Below are positions 63,807-64,000 of a DNA stretch of 64,000 nucleotides, one piece after another (position 1 is the first letter of the stretch; each line of letters begins with the position of its first letter). Under the pieces are notes generated by a model. It worked only from the letters and a program-made list of their open reading frames with translations. It searched no databases and was not told the origin of the DNA. The stretch is taken from contig JAXHSW010000014.1 of the NCBI GenBank assembly GCA_034190295.1, forward strand, positions 1 through 64,000. Reading direction: 5' to 3'. The DNA is from Okeania sp034190295. GTDB lineage: Bacteria > Cyanobacteriota > Cyanobacteriia > Cyanobacteriales > Microcoleaceae. The position numbers were made by a program, and so were the translations under genes.

Positions 63807-64000
63807 TAATAATCAAATTAGAGACTGTTGGTAAAATAAGTATTAAGAAACTTGTCGATCAACTCCTATTGCGCAAATTGGCTTTTGAATCAAAAATAGA
63901 AAAAATGGCAGCATCTGAAAAACTAAGCTATCTTTTGTTAGAGTAATTATATAGCGATCGCCTGGAGTAAGTTTATTTTGAATTTATTCAGGAATTTTTA
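63807..64000. other. Window end, no gene resolved
   Basis: After the glycosyltransferase stop there is a short open stretch around 63846-63947 with protein-like residues (LVDQLLLRKLAFESKIEKMA) but no clear start. It could be a degenerate small gene. A GCGATCGC site is at 63954. Confidence 0.3.

Overview
The window comes from a filamentous, repeat-rich cyanobacterium. It is AT-rich, carries many GCGATCGC (HIP1) octamers, encodes photosystem II subunit PsbM and a cyanobacterial-type PDZ/radical SAM (DUF512) protein, and its gene density is low because gene spaces are filled with heptamer repeats and MITE-like elements. This style resembles Trichodesmium, Okeania or Moorena, but the genus is an inference. 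There are four 100-N assembly gaps (17002-17101, 17294-17393, 49424-49523, 56099-56198), and all four fall inside tandemly repeated DNA.

1-16 kb is an accessory region with a defence flavour. It holds an XisH/XisI pair, a decayed TnpB, a divergent four-gene caspase module, an RNase D-type exonuclease, an EVE-domain protein, a fused Type IIG (Eco57I-like) restriction-modification enzyme and a Uma2 endonuclease. The caspase module consists of a caspase-WD40 membrane protein plus a PDZ lipoprotein on the minus strand, facing a small helical protein and a 519-residue protein with a C-terminal membrane hairpin on the plus strand. It is the best candidate in the window for an under-described system; the layout recalls caspase-associated conflict systems.

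16-32 kb opens with an array of 93-bp tandem repeats flanked by two copies of a MITE. It then carries an FHA-FHA-ABC transporter fusion, a DUF4760-like membrane protein, two convergent peptidoglycan genes (PBP4-type carboxypeptidase and DUF1460 protein), a Ser/Thr kinase with an IMS-like tail, a small cyanobacterial protein behind a consensus CRP-type site, Lgt and CobM.

32-47 kb holds three gene ruins: a cyanobacterial hypothetical gene and a sulfotransferase gene, both interrupted by the same MITE-like family, and a fragment duplicated from the DUF1460 gene. Intact genes here are an FAD monooxygenase, a PDZ-radical SAM protein bracketed by ~150-bp inverted repeats, a TolC-family outer-membrane protein with a long 56-residue repeat extension, a 2Fe-2S ferredoxin next to psbM, a double Usp protein and a 4HBT thioesterase. 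At 45.4-47.0 kb a transposase-less element has ~59-bp terminal inverted repeats and is filled with 330-bp and 60-bp tandem repeats.

47-64 kb encodes an HlyD-type adaptor (a possible partner for the TolC protein), FtsH, an M23 peptidase, a GAF histidine kinase, a small membrane protein, endonuclease V, the N-terminal stump of a Type ISP restriction enzyme ending beside a frameshifted TnpB, and a GT4 glycosyltransferase. Long non-coding tracts in this part are mosaics of the dispersed repeats listed below.

Functional calls rest on motif recognition by eye. No database search was run.
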